From assembly GCA_963771545.1 (NCBI GenBank), contig CAVYTX010000003.1:62001-126000 (forward strand): DNA of 64,000 nt. Reading direction: 5' to 3'. The stretch's first letter is position 1; each line of letters starts with the position of its first letter. The notes beneath the pieces are model-generated. The model was not told where the DNA came from. It did no database searches and was given only the letters and a program-made list of their open reading frames with translations. This DNA comes from CAKZLS01 sp963771545. Its GTDB lineage: Bacteria; Pseudomonadota; Alphaproteobacteria; Rhodospirillales; Defluviicoccaceae. Position numbers and translations under genes: made by a program. Below, piece by piece: positions 24,345 to 32,545 of this stretch.

Positions 24345-27299
24345 ATGACCCTGTCGGCGCGCCGCTTGACGGAAATCGTCATCGAAATGGTCAGCCGGCC
24401 CGGCCACGAGAAAATCCGGGCCTTGATGTACGAAGTGCTGGTCTATGGGCTGGGCGCCACCAGCACCGATATTCACTTCGAGCGGCACATGCCGGAGGTC
24501 CGGGGCCGCCTCGACGCGCTGCTCGGTCAGACGATATTGGAATTCAAGCGCGACCTGCGCCGGGAGAGGCGCGACGCCGAGGAGGAGCTCGGCCGGTATC
24601 TGCCTCAACGCGAACTGGAGACGGGCGAGCGGTTCATCGGCATCGCCACCGACGGCGCCGAGTTCATCCCCTACGAAATCGAAGACGGCAAGCTGGTGGC
24701 CCTGCCGAGCTTCAAGCCGTCGCCGGACGATCCGCGCGGCGTTCTCATCTGGCTCGATTCCGCGGTTTCGCTGCAGCCGAACCTGACGCCCGATCCCGAT
24801 ACAGTCGAGACCGAGCTCGGCCGCGGCAGTCTCGCGAACCGGCGGGCGCTGGTGGGATTGCGCGAGCTGTGGCTGGAGGTTCGCAACCGCCCGGAAGTGG
24901 AGCTGAAACGGCAACTGTGGGCCGATTTTCTGGCGGTCGTCTACGGCAGCCGCATTGAAGCCGACGAGCTGTTTCTGCAGCACACCTATCTGACCATCGT
25001 CGCCAAGACCATGGCCACCCGGGTCTTGGCGGTGCCGCTGCCCGATCCCGCCGACCTGCTTTCCGGCCGGCCGTTTCGCGAGGCCGGGATCGCCGGCGCC
25101 GTCGAGTTGGATTTTTTCGACTGGGTTCTGCACGCGGCGGGCGGCCCGGATCTGGTGGCCCGGATCTCCCGGCAGGTCATGCGCTTCCGCCTCCACGACG
25201 TGCAGCATGACGTGCTCAAGGTGCTGTACGAGTCCCTCATCGACCCCGATCAGCGTCACGATCTGGGCGAGTACTACACACCCGATTGGCTGGCGGCGCG
25301 GGTCTGCGCGCGGGCCGTGGATATGCCCTTGCGGCAACGGGTCTTGGATCCCGCGTGCGGTTCGGGGACCTTTCTTTTCCATGCCATCCGCCAGTTCTTC
25401 GCCGCGGCGGACAAGTTCCACGTGCCCCCCGAAGACGCGTTCCGAAACTGTCTCGACAAGGTCGTGGGCATCGACGTTCACCCCGTCGCCGTGCTGGTCG
25501 CCCGCGTGACCTACTTGTTGGCGCTGGGCGAGGAGCGGCTGCGGGACCGCCCGGAAGCCTTTTCGCTGCCGGTCTACCTCGGCGACTCCATGCAGTGGAA
25601 CACGCGCGAAATGTTCACCCAGATGGACATGGTGATCAACGTGCCGGACGGGCCCGAACTGTATTTCCCGCAGCGGCTCGCCAACGAACCGACCTTGTTC
25701 GACGATACCGTGCAGGTGATGATGCAGTTGAGCGAGCAGAACGCCGGAAGCGAGGCGTTTCGCGCCTGGCTTCGCCGCGAGCGCATCGCCGACCGGCGCG
25801 AGTTCGACACCCTGGTGGACACCTATCGGCATCTCCGGGAATTACGCCAGAGCGGCCGCAACCACATCTGGGGCTACATCGTGCGCAATCTCAGCCGCCC
25901 CATCTGGCTGTCGTCGGCCTACCAGCGCGCCGACGTGATCGTCGGCAATCCGCCGTGGCTGTCGATGAGGTACATGGAACCCAGCATGCAGAAGCGGTTC
26001 CGCGAGGAGTGCACGGCGCGCAAACTGTGGACCGGCGGCAAGCTCGCCACCCACCAGGACCTCTCGGCCTATTTCTATGTCCGGTGCGCGGAGCTCTATC
26101 TGAGAACCGAGGGGACCATCGCCCTGGTCATGCCCTATGGCGCCCTCAACCGGGCTCAGTTTTCCGGCTTTCGCGGCGGCCGGTACAACACCGCCGAGGT
26201 CCGGTTCACGGAGGTCTGGGCCTTCGACGAGCGGGTCAAGCCGTTGTTCCCCATGCCGTCCACGGTGTTCTTCGCGAGACGCGAGCGCGCCGGCCCGCTG
26301 CCGGAAACCATCACCGCGTGGTGCGGCATGCTTCCGCTACGGGACGCCTCGTTGGAAGAGGCGGAAGAGGCCCTGACCTGCCAGGAGGACACCTGGCCGG
26401 CGGCGGCCGCCCGGTCGGGGGGATCGCCCTACCGCAGCGCCTTCCGTCAGGGCGCGACCCTGGTGCCGCGGTCGCTGTGCCTGGTGGAGCGCCAGGAAAC
26501 CGGCCGGCTCGGCTTCAACCCGGCCGCGCCCCTGGTGCAGAGCCGGCCCGGCAAACAGGACAAGCGGCCGTGGCGCGATTTGCCCGCGCTTCAGGGCACG
26601 GTGGAAATCCAGTTCCTGCGTCCGGTCTATCTCGGCGAGTCCATCGCGCCGTTCCGGGTTCTGCGGCCGTCTCTGGCCGTCATCCCATGGGACGCGGCGG
26701 GCGGGCGCATTCTCGATGCCCGCGCGGCACAGGAAAAGGGTTACCCCGGCTTGGCCAAATGGCTGGAAGACGCCGAGCTTCGATGGGACGACCACAGCCG
26801 CAACGCCATGTCCCTGGTGGCTCGATGGAACTACCTCAAGGCCCTGGAAAAGCAGGTTCCGCCCGCGCCAATCCGCGTGGTATACGCCAAGTCTGGAATT
26901 CTCCTGGCCGCTGCGGTCTTGGAGGATCGCAACGCCATCATCGATCACAAACTCTATTACGCGTCCTTCGACAACGCGTCGGAGGCGTTTTACCTGAGTG
27001 GTCTTCTCAACAGTGAGACCATCCGCGCCAAGATCGCGGTGCTACAATCGCGCGGCCGGTTCGGCGCGCGGGATTTCGACAAGCTGGTGTTCGAATTGGC
27101 CATCCCCCGATTCGACTCGCGCGACCCGTTGCACCGCGACCTGGTCCAGGTCGCGCGCGAAGCCGAACGGGCGGCGAGCGCGGTCGACCTGCCGCCCGGC
27201 GCCTACTTCGTCCGCCTCCGGCGCATGATCCGCTCGGAACTCCAACAAAAGGGCCTGTTTCAGCGGCTCGAGACCCTTGTCGCCAAACTGGTTCCCTGA
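24345..27299 (+). CDS. Single-chain restriction-modification-like N6-adenine methylase
   Basis: About 984 residues. The N-terminal ~130 carry a nuclease-like pattern, RGRLDALL then ILEFKRDL (D~57, ExK at ~66-68), fitting a PD-(D/E)xK fold. A helical connector follows. The methylase has motif I DPACGSGTFLFHAI near residue 335 and catalytic motif IV VIVGNPPWLSM near 533, marking an N6-adenine (gamma-class) enzyme. The C-terminal ~350 residues (GRFGARDFDKLVFELAIP) resemble a target-recognition domain. This is the layout of type IIG/Eco57I-like enzymes. No separate subunit genes adjoin it. The ATG at 24345 is chosen over the TTG at 24327. Confidence 0.8.
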   Translation: MTLSARRLTEIVIEMVSRPGHEKIRALMYEVLVYGLGATSTDIHFERHMPEVRGRLDALLGQTILEFKRDLRRERRDAEEELGRYLPQRELETGERFIGIATDGAEFIPYEIEDGKLVALPSFKPSPDDPRGVLIWLDSAVSLQPNLTPDPDTVETELGRGSLANRRALVGLRELWLEVRNRPEVELKRQLWADFLAVVYGSRIEADELFLQHTYLTIVAKTMATRVLAVPLPDPADLLSGRPFREAGIAGAVELDFFDWVLHAAGGPDLVARISRQVMRFRLHDVQHDVLKVLYESLIDPDQRHDLGEYYTPDWLAARVCARAVDMPLRQRVLDPACGSGTFLFHAIRQFFAAADKFHVPPEDAFRNCLDKVVGIDVHPVAVLVARVTYLLALGEERLRDRPEAFSLPVYLGDSMQWNTREMFTQMDMVINVPDGPELYFPQRLANEPTLFDDTVQVMMQLSEQNAGSEAFRAWLRRERIADRREFDTLVDTYRHLRELRQSGRNHIWGYIVRNLSRPIWLSSAYQRADVIVGNPPWLSMRYMEPSMQKRFREECTARKLWTGGKLATHQDLSAYFYVRCAELYLRTEGTIALVMPYGALNRAQFSGFRGGRYNTAEVRFTEVWAFDERVKPLFPMPSTVFFARRERAGPLPETITAWCGMLPLRDASLEEAEEALTCQEDTWPAAAARSGGSPYRSAFRQGATLVPRSLCLVERQETGRLGFNPAAPLVQSRPGKQDKRPWRDLPALQGTVEIQFLRPVYLGESIAPFRVLRPSLAVIPWDAAGGRILDARAAQEKGYPGLAKWLEDAELRWDDHSRNAMSLVARWNYLKALEKQVPPAPIRVVYAKSGILLAAAVLEDRNAIIDHKLYYASFDNASEAFYLSGLLNSETIRAKIAVLQSRGRFGARDFDKLVFELAIPRFDSRDPLHRDLVQVAREAERAASAVDLPPGAYFVRLRRMIRSELQQKGLFQRLETLVAKLVP

Positions 27300-27369
27300 G
27301 ATGGCGGCGGATCGGATCGCCGGAGCGCGCGGATGCAAACCATTGTCCCAACTCGATGAAGCCGCCGTA

Positions 27370-27397
27370 TTGACCGCGCCCCCACCCCCGCTATGAT
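27370..27397 (+). promoter_or_regulatory. Promoter of tRNA-Leu
   Basis: TTGACC (27370-27375) and TATGAT (27392-27397), 16 bases apart, end 16 bases before the mature tRNA. This is close to a consensus housekeeping promoter. Confidence 0.7.
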
Positions 27398-27413
27398 GGC
27401 GCCCGTGCACGGA

Positions 27414-27500
27414 GCCCCTGTGGCGGAACTGGTAGACGCGGCAGACTCAAAATCTGTTTCCCGTAAGGGAGTGGGAGTTCGAGTCTCCCTGGGGGCACCA
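27414..27500 (+). tRNA. tRNA-Leu (anticodon CAA)
   Basis: An 87-base class II tRNA with a long variable arm. The acceptor starts GCCCCTG and ends with an encoded CCA; the D arm is TGGCGGAACTGGTAGACGC; the anticodon loop is CTCAAAA, giving CAA; the T arm contains AGTTCGAGT. It reads UUG codons. No integrase is adjacent. Confidence 0.97.
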
Positions 27501-27532
27501 TCACACCTCAAGGCGAGCAGCGTGTCCCGGCG

Positions 27533-28438
27533 TCACGCCGCCAATGGCGGGGTGCGTTCGAGGACTTCCAGGGCATCGTGGCGGACGTGGTTTTCGCGCA
27601 TCTCGTCGCGGATCATGGCCTCGGTGACGATGCCGTTGTCCAGGCACTCGCGCAAAAGCCCGAAGAAGAACCGCTCCTGGTTGGGATCGGGATGGGGCTT
27701 GTAGTGGCCGAGGAACGCGTAGTCGCCGAAAACGCGCCGGCGAGCCCGGTTGAGCCAGCCCAAGGGCGCGATGCCCGACGGCTTCTCCGGCGGCATGAAA
27801 TCCACCGGCAGCCCTGTTTTCCACGGCTGGGTCTTGCGTTTGGTGTTGTGGATCAGCTTGGTCCGGGGCGTCAGCCGATCGAAGTCGTTCCACTCGTTCT
27901 CGAACAGCTTGACCGTTTCCGGCGCCTCGTATTGCAGGCAGATCCAAAGGGCATAATCGCGTTTCATCTCGAACAGTTCGTTGAAACGCTCCTCCACCTT
28001 CCAGTGGGTCAGCTTGGCGCAGTCGAGCAACATCACACTACTCGCCATGTACCCGCGCTTCTGCTTCGAGCCCGAGCGCGGCCGGCACATGACGGCGGCG
28101 CCCTGCATGTCGCGGGTCAGAAGCTCCCAGACGTCGCCCACCGCGAACACGTCCGGGTCGACGACCACGGACTGTCCCGCATAGCCCATCAGTTCCGGCG
28201 GCATGAACCGGAGCGGGGTGAACGATTGCAGATCCTCATTGTGCCACGGCCGGGTGACGCCGTCGCGAAGATACTGCTGGCCCTCTCGCGCGTGCAGGAA
28301 CGGATAGTCCTTGGTGTGGATGGTCCGCACGTTGAACTCGCCGGCGTGTTTGGAATTCCTTTTGAAGGAATATTCCGAAACCAGCGCGCCGACGATCTGC
28401 TTGTAGTTTGTATGGATAAAGACGGTTGGCTTCGCCAT
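27533..28438 (-). CDS. DXD glycosyltransferase-like protein, paralogue A
   Basis: A 301-residue protein of no family I can name with certainty. It starts VFIHTNYKQIVGALVSEYS, and holds LQSFTPLRFMPPELMGYAG followed by VVVDPDVFAV, a likely metal-binding DxD as in GT8-like transferases, then MLLDCAKLTHW and TKLIHNTKRKTQPWKTGLP. The C-terminus has NQERFFFGLLRECLD. It is about half identical to the product of 29574-30518, so the pair arose by duplication. It is the last of three leftward genes. Confidence 0.7.
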   Translation of the reverse strand: MAKPTVFIHTNYKQIVGALVSEYSFKRNSKHAGEFNVRTIHTKDYPFLHAREGQQYLRDGVTRPWHNEDLQSFTPLRFMPPELMGYAGQSVVVDPDVFAVGDVWELLTRDMQGAAVMCRPRSGSKQKRGYMASSVMLLDCAKLTHWKVEERFNELFEMKRDYALWICLQYEAPETVKLFENEWNDFDRLTPRTKLIHNTKRKTQPWKTGLPVDFMPPEKPSGIAPLGWLNRARRRVFGDYAFLGHYKPHPDPNQERFFFGLLRECLDNGIVTEAMIRDEMRENHVRHDALEVLERTPPLAA

Positions 28439-28631
28439 TCGACTTCGTCCCCTTGGTGTTGAAAATCCATGCTGTATGTAACGAACGCCCTGCGCACCCG
28501 CAAGATGTCAGGTCCGCCGGCCGGATCCGGGGGGTCATCGCCGCCTCGAAGGTCATCAACGTTTGCGCAAGAAACCGCGTATCGCATTCCACGGCCCTGT
28601 TCATTGACGATGATCAAGCAGCGGCGCGCCG

Positions 28632-29525
28632 TCACGCTCTCGGCGCGGCATCCGGGTTCGTGTTAACGGGAGATTTCGCCGCCTTCTCTTTCCAGTAGCC
28701 CTCGTCTCGCGATACGACGAAGTCGGTCTCGAAGCTGGCGCCCGAATCCTTACGCTCTCCCTTCATATGGTCCATGTACTGACCGAGCCGGCTGTTGACG
28801 AAAACGTGCCCCGCCGTCAGCCCCAGACCCTCGGCGATGTCGTAAGTTTTGTGGCCCTTGCGCTCGTAATGCTTGCGGACGACATCGAACAGAAAGGAAT
28901 CGTGATACTGCTCCTCATTGAACAGGCGGTCGGTGGTGTACAGCGCCTTGAACTCGGCCAGGAAATCGCGAATCGCCGGATGACGCAGATTGTATCCGAC
29001 GAAACCGCACTCGGAGAACTTGGGGCGCGCCAGGTAGCTGAACAGGCAGTCGGCCGGCATGACATCTTCGAGAAAATCAGGGGAGATATCGGCGAACATC
29101 AGGGTGTCGGCATCGACCCAGAACAGCACGTCGGCGGGACACTTTTCGGCGGCGGCGAAAATGGCGAAAGTCTTGTGACTGAACCGAACGGCATCCCATA
29201 GGTAGCCTAGGCCCCATTCCTCCCGGCGAACCCTGAGCTTGGGCTTGCGCCAATCCATCTTCACACTCAGCCGGCTTCGCCCCCGCTTGCCATGGGCAAC
29301 CGGGTTATCCTTGTGCCGCGCCTTGAAGGCGACGAGTTCCGGGCATTCGGCCAGCAGGTCGCGATGGACGATGCGATCGCTGGGCAGCTCGGGAATGAAA
29401 CCTTCCGCGTAAAGATAGAGCGGCACGTCCTTGGGCCAATGCCGATCGAAGGTTTCGACCATCTGGCGGCCGTAGGTGTTGTAACCGTCCTCGTGGCACG
29501 TGGTGACGGCGGCGAAGGTTCTCAT
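28632..29525 (-). CDS. DXD glycosyltransferase-like protein
   Basis: A 297-residue protein beginning MRTFAAVTTCHEDGYNTYGRQ. It has a likely DxD in VLFWVDADTLMFADI, an N-terminal Rossmann-like half and GFVGYNLRHPAIRDFLAEF, in line with GT-A sugar transferases. It is different from its two flanking paralogues but lies between them in the same leftward unit, 48 bases after 29574-30518. The sugar and acceptor are unknown. Confidence 0.65.
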   Translation of the reverse strand: MRTFAAVTTCHEDGYNTYGRQMVETFDRHWPKDVPLYLYAEGFIPELPSDRIVHRDLLAECPELVAFKARHKDNPVAHGKRGRSRLSVKMDWRKPKLRVRREEWGLGYLWDAVRFSHKTFAIFAAAEKCPADVLFWVDADTLMFADISPDFLEDVMPADCLFSYLARPKFSECGFVGYNLRHPAIRDFLAEFKALYTTDRLFNEEQYHDSFLFDVVRKHYERKGHKTYDIAEGLGLTAGHVFVNSRLGQYMDHMKGERKDSGASFETDFVVSRDEGYWKEKAAKSPVNTNPDAAPRA

Positions 29526-29573
29526 CGAATGTTCCAGTTTGCGGGCTTTCCTGTTTGGCGGCGGATATGGGGA

Positions 29574-30518
29574 TCAGGCGGCGAGCGGCGGTGTTTGCTC
29601 CAGCACCTTCAAGGCGTCGTGCCGGATATGGTTCTTTTTCATTTCCTCGCGAACGAGGTCCTCGCTGACGACACCCTTGTCGATGCATTCGCGCAGCAGG
29701 CCGAAGAAAAAGCGTTCCTGATTGGGATCGCGGTGCGGCTCGTACAGCCCTTTGTTGCCGCCGCCGCCGAAGACGGAGCGCCGCGCCTGGAGGAACCATT
29801 TGCGGACCGGCGAGCCTTTTTTCTTATTTTTAGATTTCTCGTTCTTTTTTGATTTTTCCGGCACGGTGAATTCGAACGGCAAACCGGTCTTCCACGGCTG
29901 GGTCCGGCGCTTGGTGGTGTGCAGGAGCTTGGTGTTTCCGGTCAGGGTATCAAAGTCGTTCCATTCGTCCTCGAACAAGCCGATGGTCTCGCGATCCTCA
30001 AGCTTCAACGACATCCAGTCGGCGTAATCGCGCTCGAACGCGAACAATTCGTTGAAGTCGTTCTCGCAGCGCCAGTGCGTCAGTTTGCCGCAATCGAGCA
30101 GCATGACGCTGGTGGGCAGGCCGCCTTCCGTGGCCTTGGTCTTGTTCGCGACCGGCGCCGCCCGGCGGCACATCACGGCTTTTCCCACCATGTCGCGGGA
30201 CAACAACTCAAAGACGTCGGCGACGGCGAAGACATCGGGATCGATCACCACGGCGCGGCCGGAATAGCCCATCAGTTCCGGCGGCATGAACCGGAGCGGC
30301 GTGAACGATTGCAGGTCGTCGTTGCGCCAGACCGCCTCGGATCCGCCCCGCAAATAGGGCTTGCCTTCCTTGCATTGGAAAAAGTCGTGGTCGCCGTGGT
30401 TCATGATCCGGACGTCGAAGCCATCGTTATGCTTGGAGGCGCGACGGAGCGAATAGTGCGAAACCAGCGCGCCGAGCATCTGGCGATGATTGGTTTGGAT
30501 GAAAACGCAGGCCCTCAT
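29574..30518 (-). CDS. DXD glycosyltransferase-like protein, paralogue B
   Basis: A 314-residue paralogue of 27533-28438. Shared blocks include LQSFTPLRFMPPELMGYSG, VVIDPDVFAVADVFELLSRDM, MLLDCGKLTHW, TKRRTQPWKTGLPFEF and NQERFFFGLLREC. It differs by a Lys-rich insert (EKSKKNEKSKNKKKGS). First gene of the leftward unit, divergent from the DUF115-like gene across 240 bases. Confidence 0.7.
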   Translation of the reverse strand: MRACVFIQTNHRQMLGALVSHYSLRRASKHNDGFDVRIMNHGDHDFFQCKEGKPYLRGGSEAVWRNDDLQSFTPLRFMPPELMGYSGRAVVIDPDVFAVADVFELLSRDMVGKAVMCRRAAPVANKTKATEGGLPTSVMLLDCGKLTHWRCENDFNELFAFERDYADWMSLKLEDRETIGLFEDEWNDFDTLTGNTKLLHTTKRRTQPWKTGLPFEFTVPEKSKKNEKSKNKKKGSPVRKWFLQARRSVFGGGGNKGLYEPHRDPNQERFFFGLLRECIDKGVVSEDLVREEMKKNHIRHDALKVLEQTPPLAA

Positions 30519-30758
30519 GGCGCCCCTTCCGAATCAGATTTTCCGTTGTTCAGCGCCCGAATGAGCCGACGTCCCGCCAACCATGCGCGACCGTGGGCTA
30601 TAGCGGGCAAAATCCTGATCGTCTTTACACCGGGCCGCCGGGGTTTTATACACCGGGCGCGTGTCATTGCGAAACGACTTTGTAACCGAGTCGCCGAGCA
30701 CGGTCGGCCATCGCCGCTCGCGGCGGGCCGCCGGGGGCGCATGGGTGACTGAGCAATC
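30519..30758. other. Divergent promoter region of the glycan locus
   Basis: These 240 bases lie between two divergent operons and must hold both promoters. I see no gene and no unmistakable -35/-10 pair. Confidence 0.35.
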
Positions 30759-31613
30759 ATGGATCGAACGGTCAAATCGGACTCTACGCCACGCATGGTT
30801 TCTGACCTTTATGGTCGTCACCAGGGCGAGGACATCTTCGTGGTCGGCACGGGGCCGAGTTTGCGGGTGTTTCCGTTGGAGGCCTTCGAGGGCAAGACGG
30901 TCGTCGGCTGCAACATGGCCTGGAAAGTGGTTCCAACCCGCTACAGCGTGACCATCCACCCCGATCTCAACATGCCTGAATGCATGGACGGCGAGCAGCC
31001 GCGCCCGGAAATCACCTGGATCACCAAGCAGCGGAAGACACGCAGGCTCTTGACCCCCGAACAGTTCGAACGTGTGCAATCCCGGTTCTATTACTTTGAA
31101 TCCGAAGGCCAGCCGAACAGCCAGCCTCCGGACGAGCCGAACGATGCCGGGCGCATCCTCGATTGGGTCCGGCGGCCGACCGGCGATTGTCTGTACCAAT
31201 GGTCGTCCATTTCGCAGACGGCCTGCAATTTCGCCGCCAACCTCGGCGCCCGGACCATCATCCTGGTCGGCTGCGACAACACCTCCCTGTTCGACAGCCA
31301 CCATGCCCACCAGCAGCATACGCGCTGGAAAGGCGTCGATCCGAATCACCGCTACCGGCAGTATTACGAGGGTTTGGCCGAGGTGCGCGGCGCTCTCCGC
31401 GAGCGCGGCGTTTCGCTGGTGAGCATGACACCGTTTTTGTCCCTGGACAGCCCGGAGGACGACTTCCTTCGACTCTGCCGGGAACAGGGAAAAGAAGCCC
31501 ACATCGGCGGCCAGGACCTTCCCGCCGGCAGCAAGGCGGTCTCTCCCCTCAAACGAATCCGCAGGGCTTCCAAGCGGAAGCTGCGCGCATTGACCGGCCG
31601 GAACAGGCCCTAG
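30759..31613 (+). CDS. DUF115-like Rossmann protein
   Basis: A 284-residue protein. The N-terminal EDIFVVGTGPSLRVFP and the later ARTIILVGCDNTSLFDSHHAH follow the two signature regions of DUF115/MptE-like proteins, which include flagellin-glycosylation (Maf) and other surface-glycan transferases. The basic C-terminus (RRASKRKLRALTGRNR) may touch the membrane. It opens a rightward operon; the next gene begins 17 bases on. A nonulosonate or related transferase role is a guess. Confidence 0.6.
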   Translation: MDRTVKSDSTPRMVSDLYGRHQGEDIFVVGTGPSLRVFPLEAFEGKTVVGCNMAWKVVPTRYSVTIHPDLNMPECMDGEQPRPEITWITKQRKTRRLLTPEQFERVQSRFYYFESEGQPNSQPPDEPNDAGRILDWVRRPTGDCLYQWSSISQTACNFAANLGARTIILVGCDNTSLFDSHHAHQQHTRWKGVDPNHRYRQYYEGLAEVRGALRERGVSLVSMTPFLSLDSPEDDFLRLCREQGKEAHIGGQDLPAGSKAVSPLKRIRRASKRKLRALTGRNRP

Positions 31614-31630
31614 GAGTGTGGATTTAGACA

Positions 31631-32507
31631 ATGGCCCGGATTGAGTTAAGCCCGAACGTCGAAAATTACATCGAGCGCATGGATTGGCGTGAGTCCGAGG
31701 GCAATTTGCCCGAATTCCGAAAGACACTCATCAACCGCTATGAGTTCGGGCAAGGTCGTTCTGCTGGAGAACACGCCGTTCAAGATCGACTACGATCTGT
31801 TGAACCAGGTAACGATCCCCGAGGGCCGCCGCTTCAAGAAGCTCACGGATCGATTTTTTCTGCAGCCGAAGTTGTACCGGCCGGCCGATGCGCAGGCCTT
31901 TCTGGCCACCTTTGGCGTGAATCCGGCCTTCTACTTCAAGGCCCGCCGGGAAGTGCAGTCGGTCAACGCCCAGGTCAGAGAGTTCGGGAAGACGCTGTTC
32001 TCCACCTACAACTTTCTTGGATGGGACGTCTCGTGGCGGTTTACCGAAACGGGCCCGGAGGATCTGCACCTCGACAGCTTCGGCAACCACGAGGATTTCC
32101 AATACGTCCGGATTTTCATCAACATCGACCACAAGCCGCGGATCTGGAACGTGAGCCATCGCCTCGATGAACTGACCAAGCGTTATTACAAGTCCGGGCA
32201 TCTGGAAGAGCTCCGCGATCTCAGCGGCAACGAATTCTGCTATCGGCTCAATCTCCTGGCGTTCGGCGGCATGGAGCGCGCCGGCCGGGACGGGCACGAC
32301 CGGCACGTGGTCGAGTTCGAGCAGGGCGACGTCTGGCTGTGCGACAGCCGTGTCGTCTCCCACCAGATCGTCCAGGGCCAGCGATTGGTGGCCTCGCACT
32401 TCAAGGTCGAAACGCGCTCGATGATGGATCCCGCGGCGGGTATCGATGCGAAGGTCCAGCACCTTCACGACCTTTACGGAACGGAAAACGCGGCCCGGGC
32501 CGGTTAG
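31631..32507 (+). pseudogene. HxD...H oxygenase-like gene with a +1 frameshift
   Basis: Frame 1 from the ATG at 31631 encodes a sensible N-terminus (MARIELSPNVENYIERM...INRYEF), then degenerates. The downstream frame, open to 32507, continues naturally as GKVVLLENTPFKIDYDLL. Removing one G from GGG (31748-31750) joins them into a 291-residue protein. That protein has HLD (in LHLDSFGNHED) and a distal His and Arg in SRVVSHQIVQGQRLVASHF, the Fe(II)/2-oxoglutarate facial-triad pattern. The internal ATG at 31740 has no ribosome-binding site. Either a sequencing error, a true mutation or programmed slippage is possible. Confidence 0.7.
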
Positions 32508-32545
32508 TCCGGGCGCGGGTGCGAAATCGATTCGAGGTGATTACA

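Noticed and set aside
24294..25832. 512-codon minus-strand frame
   Set aside because: It is antisense to the methylase, whose catalytic motifs are clear.
27414..27500. tRNA-Leu as an integration site for an island
   Set aside because: No integrase is adjacent and I saw no second copy of the tRNA 3' end in the window.
31631..32170. Independent 179-codon gene
   Set aside because: After about 40 codons this frame turns into out-of-frame text over the oxygenase coding region. It is better read as the N-terminus of the frameshifted gene.
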